DNA of 64,000 nucleotides from a bacterium (GTDB taxonomy: Bacteria > Planctomycetota > JAFGQW01): assembly GCA_030426805.1 (NCBI GenBank), contig JAUHXU010000005.1:434001-498000 (forward strand), written 5' to 3'. The first letter of the stretch is position 1. Every line of letters starts with the position of its first letter. A model generated the notes under the pieces. That model saw nothing but the letters and a program-made list of their open reading frames with translations. It made no database searches and was not told where the DNA came from. A program made the translations under genes and the position numbers. Positions 1 to 8,727 of this stretch are shown here, in pieces.

Positions 1-1877
1 GGTTCTTCGGCGTGGCGATCGGCGTCGCGGTCGTGCTCGCCCTCGGCGCGCTGACGGTCCAGGGAATCCTCTATCAGTTCGTGCCCGGATTCGAGTCGAT
101 CCGCGCGCTCGTGCGGGTCTTCTTCTTCGCGAACCTCGGCCTCGCCGTCACGGCGGCCTTCGGGTGCCAGACGCTGCTCGATCGGCTCAACGCGGGTGAG
201 CTCGCGCGATTGCGGCGACTCGTACGTGCGATGCGGTGGCCCGTCGGTCTGGTCAGTGTATTCGCGCTCATCCTCTGCACGCTGATCACGGCCTACTACA
301 CCGGGATCGACCTGTCGGTCTTCTTCGCGCCGAACGTGCACACACCGGGACCGATGCGTTACGACGCGAAGCCGGTCATGGAGAACTTCGCCACGGTGCT
401 GAACCACGCGCTCCTGTTCGGCGTCTTCCTCGTGGGCGCGGTCACGCTCGTCTCGCTGCGCACTCGACGCCGGATGCCCGGGCCCGCGCTTTCGCTCGCG
501 TTGATCGCGCTGATGGCGGTCGACCTCACGGCGAACGGCGCTGGTGCGAACCTCGAGCGATTCGATCCCGACAACCCGCGATTCGGCACTCGGGGGGAAG
601 CTGCGGCCTATCACAAGCCGAAGGAGGCCGACGGTCTGGACGAGGCTCTCGCCTTGCTCCGATGGATCGAACCCGGCGTTCGCATCGAGGCGCACGGCAA
701 GGTGCACCGCAACTTCGGCCAGGTCTGGCGCCTGCACTTCGCCAACGGCTACAACATCCTCGATCCGCGGATCTCGCTCGACCGGGGAATCGTCGACGAG
801 CTGCGGCGTGACATGTGGGCGGTCTCGACGGTCGTCGATGGACCGCGCCGCGTGCTGTCCGGCAAGCGGCTCAAGCTCGCGACCCGAACCGACGGCGCGT
901 CGGTGTGGGTGCGCTACCCGACGCCCGCGTACGCCCGCTTCGCGACCGGGTTCGATCCGCTGCCGCCGCGCGGCCCGACGCATCGGCACTTGCACTCCAA
1001 CTTCCAAAACTATGCGAAGCGACCGGCCGTGCACGGGACGAATCGCGAGATCCGCGCCGCCCTCGCCGACGCGTGGCCCGAGCCGTTCGCGGACGTCCAC
1101 TTCGCCGTCGGCACGACCGGAGTCGTATCGCCCGCGAACGTCACGATCGTCGTGTTCGGCGACGGGAGCTGGTGCTACGTCGACGGCGAGGAGTTCCCGT
1201 GTCGCGGCCGACGCGTGCACGCGATCGCGATCGACCCCGACGACGGCAGCGTCGTCGCGTTCGAGTCGTTCTCGCGGTGGAGCGCGGCGCCACGGTCGCG
1301 GCGGCTCGCCGCGTTCGTCGACGAGATCCCCGACGGGTCGATCGTCGCGGTGTGGTGGCCGGGCGGCAACGGCAAGGTCGACGACGCGTCGATGCGCGGC
1401 GCACTGCGTGCGATCGGCGTCGACCCGACCAAGGCGCAGTTGAGCGAGCACTTCGCATCGATCGGCGTCAAAGGAGCGGCAAGCGCGACGGCGATGACGA
1501 ACCGGTCCGACGCGACCGGGCCACTGCGGCTCGACGTCGGCTCGGGCCGCCACGGCGGCGGTGACCCCGAGTTCACGTGGGCGCTCGACGACTACGACGC
1601 GACCCGCATTCGCCTCACGATCGACGTCGACCGCTCAGGGCTGCTGACCGTGCCGGAGTTGGACTACCCCGGCTGGCGAGCGACGGTCGACGGCGAGGAC
1701 ACGCCGATCGTCGCGGTCAACGGAGCACAGCGCGGGATCGCGATCAAGGCGGGCAAGCACGCGGTCGTCTTCGACTACGCGCCGGCCTCGTTCCGGGTCG
1801 GCGGCTCGCTGTCGTTGCTCGCGCTCATCGCTGCCGGCGTCGGGCTGTTCGTCGTGCGTCGGCGCGGGATCGCGTAG
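1..1877 (+). CDS. YfhO-like polytopic membrane protein, 5' end cut off
   Basis: The reading frame is open from the left edge (codons from base 3), so the N-terminus lies outside the window; the GTG at 12 is probably internal. The visible part has hydrophobic segments near the start, at about residues 75-95 and 125-165, and one at the very C-terminus followed by an Arg-rich tail. Before the last helix lies a beta-rich region with a 'DYPGWRATVDGE' stretch, which is characteristic of YfhO/DUF6044-type membrane proteins. Some YfhO proteins glycosylate cell-wall polymers, which would fit the glycosyltransferase block downstream. The exact substrate cannot be read from the sequence. The family call rests on the C-terminal half. 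Confidence 0.7.
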   Translation, partial: FFGVAIGVAVVLALGALTVQGILYQFVPGFESIRALVRVFFFANLGLAVTAAFGCQTLLDRLNAGELARLRRLVRAMRWPVGLVSVFALILCTLITAYYTGIDLSVFFAPNVHTPGPMRYDAKPVMENFATVLNHALLFGVFLVGAVTLVSLRTRRRMPGPALSLALIALMAVDLTANGAGANLERFDPDNPRFGTRGEAAAYHKPKEADGLDEALALLRWIEPGVRIEAHGKVHRNFGQVWRLHFANGYNILDPRISLDRGIVDELRRDMWAVSTVVDGPRRVLSGKRLKLATRTDGASVWVRYPTPAYARFATGFDPLPPRGPTHRHLHSNFQNYAKRPAVHGTNREIRAALADAWPEPFADVHFAVGTTGVVSPANVTIVVFGDGSWCYVDGEEFPCRGRRVHAIAIDPDDGSVVAFESFSRWSAAPRSRRLAAFVDEIPDGSIVAVWWPGGNGKVDDASMRGALRAIGVDPTKAQLSEHFASIGVKGAASATAMTNRSDATGPLRLDVGSGRHGGGDPEFTWALDDYDATRIRLTIDVDRSGLLTVPELDYPGWRATVDGEDTPIVAVNGAQRGIAIKAGKHAVVFDYAPASFRVGGSLSLLALIAAGVGLFVVRRRGIA

Positions 1878-2037
1878 CCGAACGCTACCGGGCGACGAAT
1901 GTCCTCGGACGCGCTCCTCGGCGTTTGCCTGATCCCGCGTGAGCCGGACCTTGACCTCGGCAACGATACGAACGACGCGGATGCAACAAGTCACGGCGCA
2001 TCTCGCGCCGAACAGGACCCCTGCGTGGAGGACCCCC

Positions 2038-3285
2038 GTGAAACGAATCAACGCGTTCGGCGTGATCGCACTGCTCGTCGCGATCGCTGCCGCAGGCTCG
2101 GCCCAGGACACGCCCGCGGCGGGCGAGCCGATGTGGCAGAAGGACCGCAAGGTTCTCGAACTCGAGGTGCTCCCGCTGACCGCGGACGAGATCACCGGCA
2201 CCGACGACAAGCCCGGTGTGCTGAAGCCGTGGATGGACGCGGTCAAGGCCAAGGCGAAGGAACACGCGGCACTCGAGATCGCCGGGAACGACGAAGACGC
2301 GAAGGCGAAAGTCGGCGACGAGAAGTCGGCGCTGATCGCGCGCGCGCACATCGTGCTCAAGGCACTGAAGGCGAAGGGCGGCGACCCGGCGAAGCACGAG
2401 GCCTACCTCGACTCGGTCTCCGGCTCGACGGTCAACCCGCTGAGCCCCGCGAGCATCTGGGCGGCGACGAAGACGTGGTTCTTGTCGCCCGAGGGCGGGC
2501 TGCTCTGGCTGAAGAACATCCTCGCGTTCCTCGCGGTGCTCGTCGCGTTCAAGTTCCTGTCGGGGATCGCCGGGCGGATCGTGTCGCGCGCGCTGACGAC
2601 GTTCAACCGCAACTCCTCGGAGCTGCTGCGCAGCTTCGTCGTCAACTGCACGCGTAAGACGATCTTCCTGATCGGACTCGTCGTCGCGCTGTCGATGCTC
2701 GGCATCGAGGTCGGTCCGTTCATCGCGGCGATCGGCGCGGCCGGTTTCATCATCGGCTTCGCGTTGCAGGGCACGCTCGCGAACTTCGCGGCCGGCCTGA
2801 TGATCCTGCTCTACCGTCCGTTCGACGTCGGACAGGTCGTATCGACGGCCGGTGTCACCGGCAAGGTCGATGCGATGACGCTCGTGTCGACGACGGTCAA
2901 GACGCCCGACAACCAGACGATCGTGATCCCCAACGGCAAGATCTGGGGCGACGTCATCACGAACGTGACCGGCAGCGACACGCGCCGCGTGGACCTCGTC
3001 TTCGGCGTCGGCTACGGCGACGATTTGGTGAAGGCGGGCAAGGTGCTCGAGGAGCTCGTCAATGAGCATTCTCTCATCCTGAAAGAGCCGGCACCGGTCA
3101 TCAAGGTGCACGAACTCGCCGACTCGTCGGTGAACTTCATCGTGCGTCCGTGGGCCAAAACGGGCGACTATTGGAACGTCTACTGGGATTTGACGCGTTC
3201 GGTGAAGGATCGCTTCGACGCCGAGGGCATCTCGATCCCGTTCCCGCAGCGCGACGTGCACATGCACCAGGTCTCGAACGCCTGA
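2038..3285 (+). CDS. MscS-family mechanosensitive ion channel
   Basis: Protein of 415 residues. I chose the GTG at 2038 because a GGAG lies seven bases upstream and the first 22 residues then form a clean signal peptide ending in SAQ; an in-frame ATG further upstream would only add unstructured residues. After a charged periplasmic region of about 130 residues come helices near 160-180, 206-225 and 228-258. The last is the Gly/Ala-rich pore helix, followed by the MscS beta domain with 'PFDVGQVV' and 'IPNG'. Such channels open under membrane tension and release solutes on osmotic downshock. It looks monocistronic, with a terminator hairpin straddling its stop codon. Confidence 0.92.
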   Translation: MKRINAFGVIALLVAIAAAGSAQDTPAAGEPMWQKDRKVLELEVLPLTADEITGTDDKPGVLKPWMDAVKAKAKEHAALEIAGNDEDAKAKVGDEKSALIARAHIVLKALKAKGGDPAKHEAYLDSVSGSTVNPLSPASIWAATKTWFLSPEGGLLWLKNILAFLAVLVAFKFLSGIAGRIVSRALTTFNRNSSELLRSFVVNCTRKTIFLIGLVVALSMLGIEVGPFIAAIGAAGFIIGFALQGTLANFAAGLMILLYRPFDVGQVVSTAGVTGKVDAMTLVSTTVKTPDNQTIVIPNGKIWGDVITNVTGSDTRRVDLVFGVGYGDDLVKAGKVLEELVNEHSLILKEPAPVIKVHELADSSVNFIVRPWAKTGDYWNVYWDLTRSVKDRFDAEGISIPFPQRDVHMHQVSNA

Positions 3286-3299
3286 GTCGAAGGCGTTTT
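3277..3299 (+). terminator. Small terminator hairpin over the mscS stop codon
   Basis: Arms AACGCC (3277-3282) and GGCGTT (3292-3297) flank a nine-base loop containing the TGA stop, and the 3' arm runs into a short T tract. The stem is only six pairs, so termination may be partial. Confidence 0.5.
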
Positions 3300-3350
3300 C
3301 GGACGCCGATACCCGACGAAGGTTTCGGGGCAAGGGGTTGGTAGCCGCCC

Positions 3351-3473
3351 GGAATTGGGTCAAACTTCCAGTATCCGAGCGGCACTCCACTACCCCAATC
3401 GACCCGTTTTACCTATTCACAACCGCTCGGATATTCACCGGCGTCGGCCCACGGTCGACGCCGGTCTTTTTTT
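3351..3473 (+). ncRNA. Candidate small structured RNA ending in a strong terminator
   Basis: An 11-base perfect inverted repeat, TATCCGAGCGG (3372-3382) and CCGCTCGGATA (3423-3433), sits three bases before a canonical intrinsic terminator. A second complementarity, ATTGGG (3354-3359) with CCCAAT (3394-3399), interleaves with it and would form an H-type pseudoknot. No open frame feeds into this terminator, and the mscS gene already has its own hairpin, so a separate short transcript is plausible. It matches no RNA family I recognise. It could also be just a complex terminator region. Confidence 0.3.
3437..3473 (+). terminator. Strong Rho-independent terminator
   Basis: A perfect 10-bp stem, ACCGGCGTCG (3437-3446) with CGACGCCGGT (3456-3465), closes an eight-base loop and is followed by C and seven T residues. 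It is the most canonical intrinsic terminator in the window. Confidence 0.85.
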
Positions 3474-4090
3474 GTGGCCGAGGTCGGGGTTGGAGGGGGG
3501 CGGAGCGATACGTCTCGCGGGCGCTGGACTGCGTTGCGGCGGCGACTTGCGTATCGCTGATGCGAGGCGCGCAAGCGTTGTGCTGGCGTTGGATGTCGGC
3601 CCGCATGAAACGGCTGAGGGCGTGGCTCGGGAACGGGTGAGCTGGCGTTGGACTTCGAGCCTCGGCCTCGGGCTCGGAGCTCTCTCGGGGCCTCCCCTCC
3701 GAACCCCTCACCATCGACGCCGGCACTTGTCGGGTGCGGCCGACGCCGACGGCGAGGGGCTCTCCGGGGAGATGGCGGGCTTTGCGATGTATCGGAAGAA
3801 GCTCGCTGACGTGGATCTGTCCGCTTCCGGGTCAGGAAGCCGTCGCGCGTTCGTTGCGTTTGGCGGGCCGGTTCTGCACCCATTCACGCGATGCGTGCGC
3901 TTGGCGCGGTGATTCTGCACCCGATGCCGTTCATTGGCGGTGCTTTCGATGCACCTGGGTGCAACATCGGCCCGCCACCCGCAAGCATGCCGCCTGAGTG
4001 GTGCATGATCCGCGCGCCAAACGCATCCAACGCACAGGCCCCCCGGTCACCTCCCGCAGGAGCTCTCGATCCCCGGTTCACTTCCAGATT

Positions 4091-4158
4091 TGTCCCTCAA
4101 CGCTGACACATTCTGGTTTGAAGCGCTTCAAACGCGAATATGGCAGCGCTGAGGGACA
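4091..4158. repeat. 68-bp concentric palindrome
   Basis: Outer arms TGTCCCTCAACGCTG (4091-4105) and CAGCGCTGAGGGACA (4144-4158) match at 14 of 15 positions. Exactly centred between them is a perfect 18-bp palindrome, GTTTGAAGCGCTTCAAAC (4116-4133). The ten-base spacers on each side are themselves complementary at six positions. It starts 24 bases beyond the 3' end of the leftward reductase gene, so it could terminate that transcript, but there is no T tract. A mobile or REP-like palindromic element or a protein-binding site is equally possible. Confidence 0.8.
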
Positions 4159-4181
4159 GAATCGAATGTGAAGTCGCGTGG

Positions 4182-5552
4182 CTACGCGTCGAGGAAACCG
4201 AGGAGTTCGTCGACGGACGTGCCTTTTTCGCGGGGCTTGCCGGCTGCGGTGCCGCGTGCGATCTCGGCGGCGTCGATGCGGCGCCAGTCGTCGTACGAGA
4301 CGACGCGAAGGCCACGCGAGGCGAGGTGTCGTGCGAGCGGCGCCGAGTCGGGCGTGGCACACGGCGTGAGCGTCGGGAGGTCTTCGAGGAGGCACCGGAC
4401 GGTCTCGACCGCATCGGGCTTGTTCGTGCCGACGACACCGGACGGGCCGCGCTTGATCCAGCCGGCCGCGTAGAGACCGGGCACGACGGTGTCGCCGTCG
4501 GTGACGCGACCCGCGGTGTTCGGGATCCCGCCCCATCGGTCGTCGAACGGGACGCCGGGCAGTGCGATGCCGCGATAGCCGATGCTGCGAAACACGAGCC
4601 CGCAGTCGAGGGTGACGTGCTCGCCGGTCGGCACCGCGCGTTGCCGGCCCGCGTCGCCTTCGAGGCGATTGCGTTCGAGCACGAGCCGCTCGACACGACC
4701 GTCGCCCTCGATCGCGACCGGGCTCTCGAGGAACCGGAAGCGCACCTCGCGCGACGCACCGGCGGCATCGTTCGCCGCGTAGCCCTCGAGGGTCGCGATG
4801 TTCTTCTGCAGGTCCTTCGAGCCCTCCACCTCGGCAGCGCTCGTCGGCGACAACTCGATCGCCCCCTCGACCGTCGCGACGCACGACTCGAGCCGTCCGA
4901 ACTCGCGCAACTCCGGCGGCGTGAACTTCGCCTGCGCCGGACCGCGCCGACCGATCACGTGCACCTCGCGCACGCGGCTCTCGGCGAGCGCGTCGAGGGC
5001 ATGGGCCGCGATGTCGGTCGCGCGGAGTTCGTCGACCGACTTCGCGAGGATACGCGCGACGTCGGCGGCGACGTTGCCCTGGCCGACGACCGCCGCGACC
5101 TCCGCGCTCAGGTCGAACTCGTGTTCGCGGTAGTCCGGGTGGCCGTTGTACCACCCGACGAACGCGGTCGCGGTGTGGCTACCCGGCAGGTCCTCGCCGG
5201 GGATCCCGAGGCGTCGGTCCGTCTCCGCGCCGTAGCAGAGGATCGTCGCGTCGTAGTACTCTCGGAGCATCTCGATCGGCACGTCGCGCCCGATCGTCAC
5301 GTTGCCGAAGAACCCGAAGCCGTCTCGCGACGCGATCTTCTCGTAGACGCGCGTCACGTTCTTGATCTTCGGATGGTCGGGGGCGACCCCGCCTCGCACC
5401 AGGCCGAACGGCGTCGGCAGGCGATCGAACACGTCGATCTGCACCGCCAGGTCTGTTTTCTGCAGCGCTTCGGCGGCGTAGAAGCCACTCGGGCCGCTGC
5501 CGACGATCGCGACCCTGAGCGGCCGGGACGGCTCTCCGAGCGATACGGACAC
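4182..5552 (-). CDS. Ferredoxin/adrenodoxin-type NADP+ reductase (FprA-like)
   Basis: Flavoprotein of 456 residues, the usual length for the FprA/adrenodoxin reductase family, which passes electrons between NADPH and ferredoxins. The FAD dinucleotide fold is at residues 10-30 (VGSGPSGFYAAEAL), followed by the family signature 'TPFGLVRGGVAPDH'. The NADP-binding 'GQGNVAADVARIL' is near 155, and the C-terminal 'GTNKPDA' loop is present. I start at the GTG at 5552, with AGGAGA just upstream; the longer frame adds a low-quality Arg-rich leader. A TACAAT box lies about 48 bases upstream. No ferredoxin gene is adjacent. It is transcribed divergently from the heat-shock genes. Confidence 0.92.
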   Translation of the reverse strand: MSVSLGEPSRPLRVAIVGSGPSGFYAAEALQKTDLAVQIDVFDRLPTPFGLVRGGVAPDHPKIKNVTRVYEKIASRDGFGFFGNVTIGRDVPIEMLREYYDATILCYGAETDRRLGIPGEDLPGSHTATAFVGWYNGHPDYREHEFDLSAEVAAVVGQGNVAADVARILAKSVDELRATDIAAHALDALAESRVREVHVIGRRGPAQAKFTPPELREFGRLESCVATVEGAIELSPTSAAEVEGSKDLQKNIATLEGYAANDAAGASREVRFRFLESPVAIEGDGRVERLVLERNRLEGDAGRQRAVPTGEHVTLDCGLVFRSIGYRGIALPGVPFDDRWGGIPNTAGRVTDGDTVVPGLYAAGWIKRGPSGVVGTNKPDAVETVRCLLEDLPTLTPCATPDSAPLARHLASRGLRVVSYDDWRRIDAAEIARGTAAGKPREKGTSVDELLGFLDA

Positions 5553-5599
5553 GGGCTTTCTCCTGTGATCGCAGCCCTCGCGGCCGCGGCGCGCGGCGC

Positions 5600-5605
5600 A
5601 TTGTA
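5600..5605 (-). promoter_or_regulatory. Candidate -10 box (TACAAT) for the reductase gene
   Basis: TACAAT on the minus strand, about 48 bases upstream of the GTG at 5552. No good -35 hexamer is visible at the expected spacing. Confidence 0.35.
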
Positions 5606-5815
5606 GCGGATCGCCTGATCGGCCGCGACGTCGCATGCGACGATTCGCGCGACGCGTCGACCGTCGCGTGCACGGCGGATCCTGCGGCGCACGGCCGTTC
5701 TCGGCCGGCCGGGGCGATTGGTACGCGTGTTGCGTTTCTTCGGCCGTCCACGAAACGACCACCCCCGCCCGGGCGGCCTCGCTGCCCGGCGGCGACGAAA
5801 ACGGAGGAACCCGAC

Positions 5816-6220
5816 ATGATGTTCGACACCGACTTCCACAAGACCTTCAACGAGATGGCCCGCTCGATCCTCGGCGGCGTCGCCGAGATCGATCGCAGCC
5901 CGCGCGTGAACCTCTACGAGAACGACGACGCGGTCACGGTCGAAGCCGCGATGCCCGGCGTCGATGCCGGCTCGATCGACGTGAGCCTCGACGGCGACAC
6001 GCTGACGATCGCCGGCGAGCGCAAGGCGCCCGAAGGCGTCGACGCGAAGGACTACTCGTGGCACGAGCGCGCGACCGGCCCGATGCGCCGGCAGATCAAG
6101 CTGCGCCGGCCGGTCGACCGCAACGCGATCACCGCGACCTACGAGCACGGTTTGCTCGTCGTCACGCTGCCCAAGGCAGCCGAGGCGAAGCCGCGCAAGA
6201 TCGACGTCCAGGTGAAGTGA
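5816..6220 (+). CDS. Small heat-shock protein (Hsp20/alpha-crystallin)
   Basis: 134 residues. The alpha-crystallin domain runs from about residue 30 to 125, with the conserved 'MPGVDAGSIDVSLDGDTLTIAGER' region and the 'HGLLVVTLPKA' strand. Such proteins hold unfolding clients in a refoldable state for DnaK. The start has a strong GGAGG eight bases upstream. It is the first gene of an apparent stress operon running through the second Hsp20 and dnaK. I saw neither a CIRCE element nor a clear sigma32 promoter in the 263-base divergent upstream region. The usual C-terminal IxI motif is not evident. Confidence 0.93.
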   Translation: MMFDTDFHKTFNEMARSILGGVAEIDRSPRVNLYENDDAVTVEAAMPGVDAGSIDVSLDGDTLTIAGERKAPEGVDAKDYSWHERATGPMRRQIKLRRPVDRNAITATYEHGLLVVTLPKAAEAKPRKIDVQVK

Positions 6221-6249
6221 GCCCCCTGCGGAAGAAGGAGAACAGACCG

Positions 6250-6636
6250 ATGAACACGACCCACCCCGAGAAGACCTGCACGATGCCGACCACGAGCGAA
6301 GCAAACACGACCTGGCTCACGCCGAGTTCCGATCTGACCGAGGCCGACGGCGGCTTCGAGCTCACGGTCGAGTTGCCGGGCGTCACGCCCGACGCACTCG
6401 AACTCGAGATCGACGACCGGACGCTCACGGTGAAGGGCGCGCCGCGCCACGGCGACTACGGCCGCCGCTTCCACCAGGAGCTGCACGGCGTGACCTTCCT
6501 GCGCCGCTTCACGCTCGGCCGCGACATCGCGACCGACGCGATCGAGGCGCAGCTCACCGACGGCGTCTTGCGCGTGCGGCTGCCGCTGCGCGAGGAGACG
6601 CGTCCCCGCAAGATCGCGGTCGACGTCCAGCGTTGA
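6250..6636 (+). CDS. Second small heat-shock protein (Hsp20 family)
   Basis: 128 residues from the ATG at 6250, with AAGGAG about nine bases upstream. The alpha-crystallin domain ('ELPGVTPDALELEIDDRTLTV', then 'LTDGVLRVRLPL') is recognisable but clearly diverged from the copy 29 bases upstream, and its N-terminal arm differs and is Thr-rich. Two unequal paralogs in tandem suggest mixed oligomers or division of labour, as with IbpA/IbpB; that is inference. The frame stays open far upstream, overlapping the first Hsp20 in another frame, so an automatic caller may give this gene a false long N-terminus. Confidence 0.9.
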   Translation: MNTTHPEKTCTMPTTSEANTTWLTPSSDLTEADGGFELTVELPGVTPDALELEIDDRTLTVKGAPRHGDYGRRFHQELHGVTFLRRFTLGRDIATDAIEAQLTDGVLRVRLPLREETRPRKIAVDVQR

Positions 6637-6696
6637 CGAACGCGCCGCGACGCACACACGAACACGACGAAACTCACTGAGGGAATCGAGAGAATC

Positions 6697-8595
6697 ATGG
6701 CAAAAGCAGTAGGAATCGATCTCGGCACGACCAACTCGGTCGTGTCGGTCCTCGAGGGCGACAAGCCCGTCGTGATCGCCAACGCCGAGGGGGCTCGCAC
6801 GACCCCGTCGGTGGTCGCGATCACCGAGGACGACAAGCGACTGGTGGGCCAGCTCGCCCGCCGACAGGCAGTGATGAACCCGACCGGGACGATCGTCTCG
6901 GCGAAGCGCTTCATCGGCCGCAACTACGACGAAGTCGAAGCCGAGCGGACGATCGTCCCGTACGAAGTCGTGCGCGGCGACAACGGATCGGCGCGCGTGA
7001 AGATCCACGGCAAGACGTTCGCGCCCGAGGAGATCTCGGCGCAGGTGTTGCGCAAGCTCGTCGACGACGCGTCCGCGTATCTCGGCGAGAAGGTCACCGA
7101 GGCGGTGATCACGGTGCCCGCCTACTTCAACGACGCGCAGCGCCAGGCGACGAAGGACGCCGGCAAGATCGCCGGGCTGACGGTGCTCCGCATCGTCAAC
7201 GAGCCGACCGCGGCCGCGCTCGCCTACGGGCTCGACAAGCAGAAGGACGAGACCGTCCTCGTGTTCGACCTCGGTGGCGGCACGTTCGACGTGTCGATCC
7301 TCGAGATCGGCGAGGGCGTGTGCGAAGTGAAGTCGACGTCGGGTGACACCCACCTGGGCGGCGACGACTTCGACAAGGCGATCGTCGACTGGCTCGCCGA
7401 CGAGTTCAAGAAGAGCCAGGCGATCGACCTGCGCCAGGACGCACAGGCGCTACAGCGGCTCTACGAAGCCGCCGAGAAGGCGAAGTGCGAGCTGTCGAGC
7501 ACGGTCGAGACGACGATCTCGCTGCCGTTCATCACCGCCGATCAGTCCGGACCGAAGCACCTCGAGACGAAGCTCTCGCGGTCGAAGTTCGAGGAGCTGA
7601 CCGACGGGCTGATCAGCCGACTCGCCGGGCCGGTCGAGCAGGCGCTGAAAGACGCCGGCTTGAGCGCGAGCAAGATCGACGAGGTGATCCTCGTCGGTGG
7701 TTCGACGCGCATCCCGGCGGTGCAGGCGATGGTCAAGCGCTTCACCGACGGCAAGGAGCCGAACATGACGGTGAACCCGGACGAGGTCGTCGCGATGGGC
7801 GCGGCGGTCCAAGCCGGGATCCTGAAGGGCGACGTCAAGGACGTCTTGCTCCTCGACGTGACGCCGCTGTCGCTCGGCATCGAGACGCAGGGTGGCGTGA
7901 TGACGAAGCTCATCGAGCGCAACACGACGATCCCGACGAAGAAGTCGCAGGTGTTCAGCACCGCGGCCGACAACCAGCCGGGCGTCGACGTGGTCGTGCT
8001 CCAGGGCGAGCGCGAGATGGCGAACGACAACCGAAAGATCGGGCACTTCAAGCTCGAGGGCATCGCGCCCGCGCCGCGCGGCGTGCCGCAGATCGAGGTG
8101 ACGTTCGACATCGACGCCAACGGCATCCTGAACGTGTCCGCGAAGGACACGAACACCGGCAAGGAGCAGCGCATCACGATCTCGGACTCGACGAACCTGA
8201 ACAAGGACGACGTCGACCAGATGGTGAAGGACGCCGAGCGCCACGCCGGTGAGGACAAGGCGCGCCGCGAGGCGATCGAGGCCCGCAACGAGGCCGACTC
8301 CCTCGCCTACCAGGTCGAGCGGACGCTCGGCGAACTCGGCGACGAGGTGCCGGCCGACGATCGCTCGACGATCGAGGGGCTGATCGCGAAGATCCGCGAC
8401 GCGGTCAAACGCGAGGCGCCGGCCGACGAGGTCAAGCAACTCCGCAACGAGCTCGAACAGGCCGCACAGTCGATGAGCAAGATGGTCGCCGAGAAGCAGC
8501 AGGCCGAGGCGGCCGGGCAAGGCGCGACCGCCGGCGCCGGCTCCACGAAGGGCGACGACGACGTCGTCGACGCCGACTTCGAGGAGCGCGGCTGA
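6697..8595 (+). CDS. dnaK: Molecular chaperone DnaK (Hsp70)
   Basis: 632 residues, the normal length. The N-terminal ATPase domain opens with 'GIDLGTTNS' at residues 6-14 and contains 'VVTVPAYF'-type and 'DLGGGTFDVSIL' motifs. The substrate-binding domain includes 'DVTPLSLGIETQGGVMTKLIERNTTIP'. A helical lid follows, and the C-terminus 'DDDVVDADFEE' is the canonical DnaK tail that interacts with co-chaperones. It lies 60 bases after the second Hsp20 gene. No grpE is found in this block, so the nucleotide exchange factor must be encoded elsewhere. Two hairpins separate it from the following J-protein gene. Confidence 0.98.
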   Translation: MAKAVGIDLGTTNSVVSVLEGDKPVVIANAEGARTTPSVVAITEDDKRLVGQLARRQAVMNPTGTIVSAKRFIGRNYDEVEAERTIVPYEVVRGDNGSARVKIHGKTFAPEEISAQVLRKLVDDASAYLGEKVTEAVITVPAYFNDAQRQATKDAGKIAGLTVLRIVNEPTAAALAYGLDKQKDETVLVFDLGGGTFDVSILEIGEGVCEVKSTSGDTHLGGDDFDKAIVDWLADEFKKSQAIDLRQDAQALQRLYEAAEKAKCELSSTVETTISLPFITADQSGPKHLETKLSRSKFEELTDGLISRLAGPVEQALKDAGLSASKIDEVILVGGSTRIPAVQAMVKRFTDGKEPNMTVNPDEVVAMGAAVQAGILKGDVKDVLLLDVTPLSLGIETQGGVMTKLIERNTTIPTKKSQVFSTAADNQPGVDVVVLQGEREMANDNRKIGHFKLEGIAPAPRGVPQIEVTFDIDANGILNVSAKDTNTGKEQRITISDSTNLNKDDVDQMVKDAERHAGEDKARREAIEARNEADSLAYQVERTLGELGDEVPADDRSTIEGLIAKIRDAVKREAPADEVKQLRNELEQAAQSMSKMVAEKQQAEAAGQGATAGAGSTKGDDDVVDADFEERG

Positions 8596-8609
8596 GGACC
8601 GCGCTAAAG

Positions 8610-8683
8610 CGTGGCGCGTTTCGCCACGACCGACTAAACGACTTCAACGATCGGGGCGGCGCCCAGTGGTGCCGCCCCGATTT
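8610..8683 (+). terminator. Two hairpins between dnaK and the J-protein gene
   Basis: A 7-bp stem, CGTGGCG with CGCCACG (8610-8628), is followed by a perfect 11-bp stem, ATCGGGGCGGC (8650-8660) with GCCGCCCCGAT (8671-8681), then only two T residues. With such a poor T tract this may attenuate or process the transcript, lowering J-protein relative to DnaK output. Confidence 0.5.
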
Positions 8684-8727
8684 CTGGCCTGGCGGCGAGG
8701 CGAAAGCCCGACGGAGAGGGTAAAACG

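Larger units (their letters stand above)
3286..4181. other. 900-base stretch without a convincing gene
   Basis: Several open frames exist on both strands here, but they overlap one another, give Arg/Pro-rich or Cys-scattered translations, lack Shine-Dalgarno sites and do not show the strong third-position G/C bias of the neighbouring genes. What it does hold is structure: a terminator at 3437-3473 with an inverted repeat before it, a duplicated GCTGGCGTTGGA (3582-3593 and 3641-3652), a duplicated TTCTGCACCC (3872-3881 and 3913-3922), five TGCACC/GGTGCA sites between 3875 and 4005, and a large palindrome at 4091-4158. Confidence 0.6.

Noticed and set aside
3355..3912. Possible 185-residue gene in the gap after mscS
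   Set aside because: It runs through a strong terminator, lacks a ribosome site and codon bias, and overlaps several equally poor frames on both strands.
5635..6249. Long N-terminal extension of the second Hsp20
   Set aside because: It overlaps the first Hsp20 gene in another frame and is Arg-rich; the ATG at 6250 has its own Shine-Dalgarno and gives the normal Hsp20 length.
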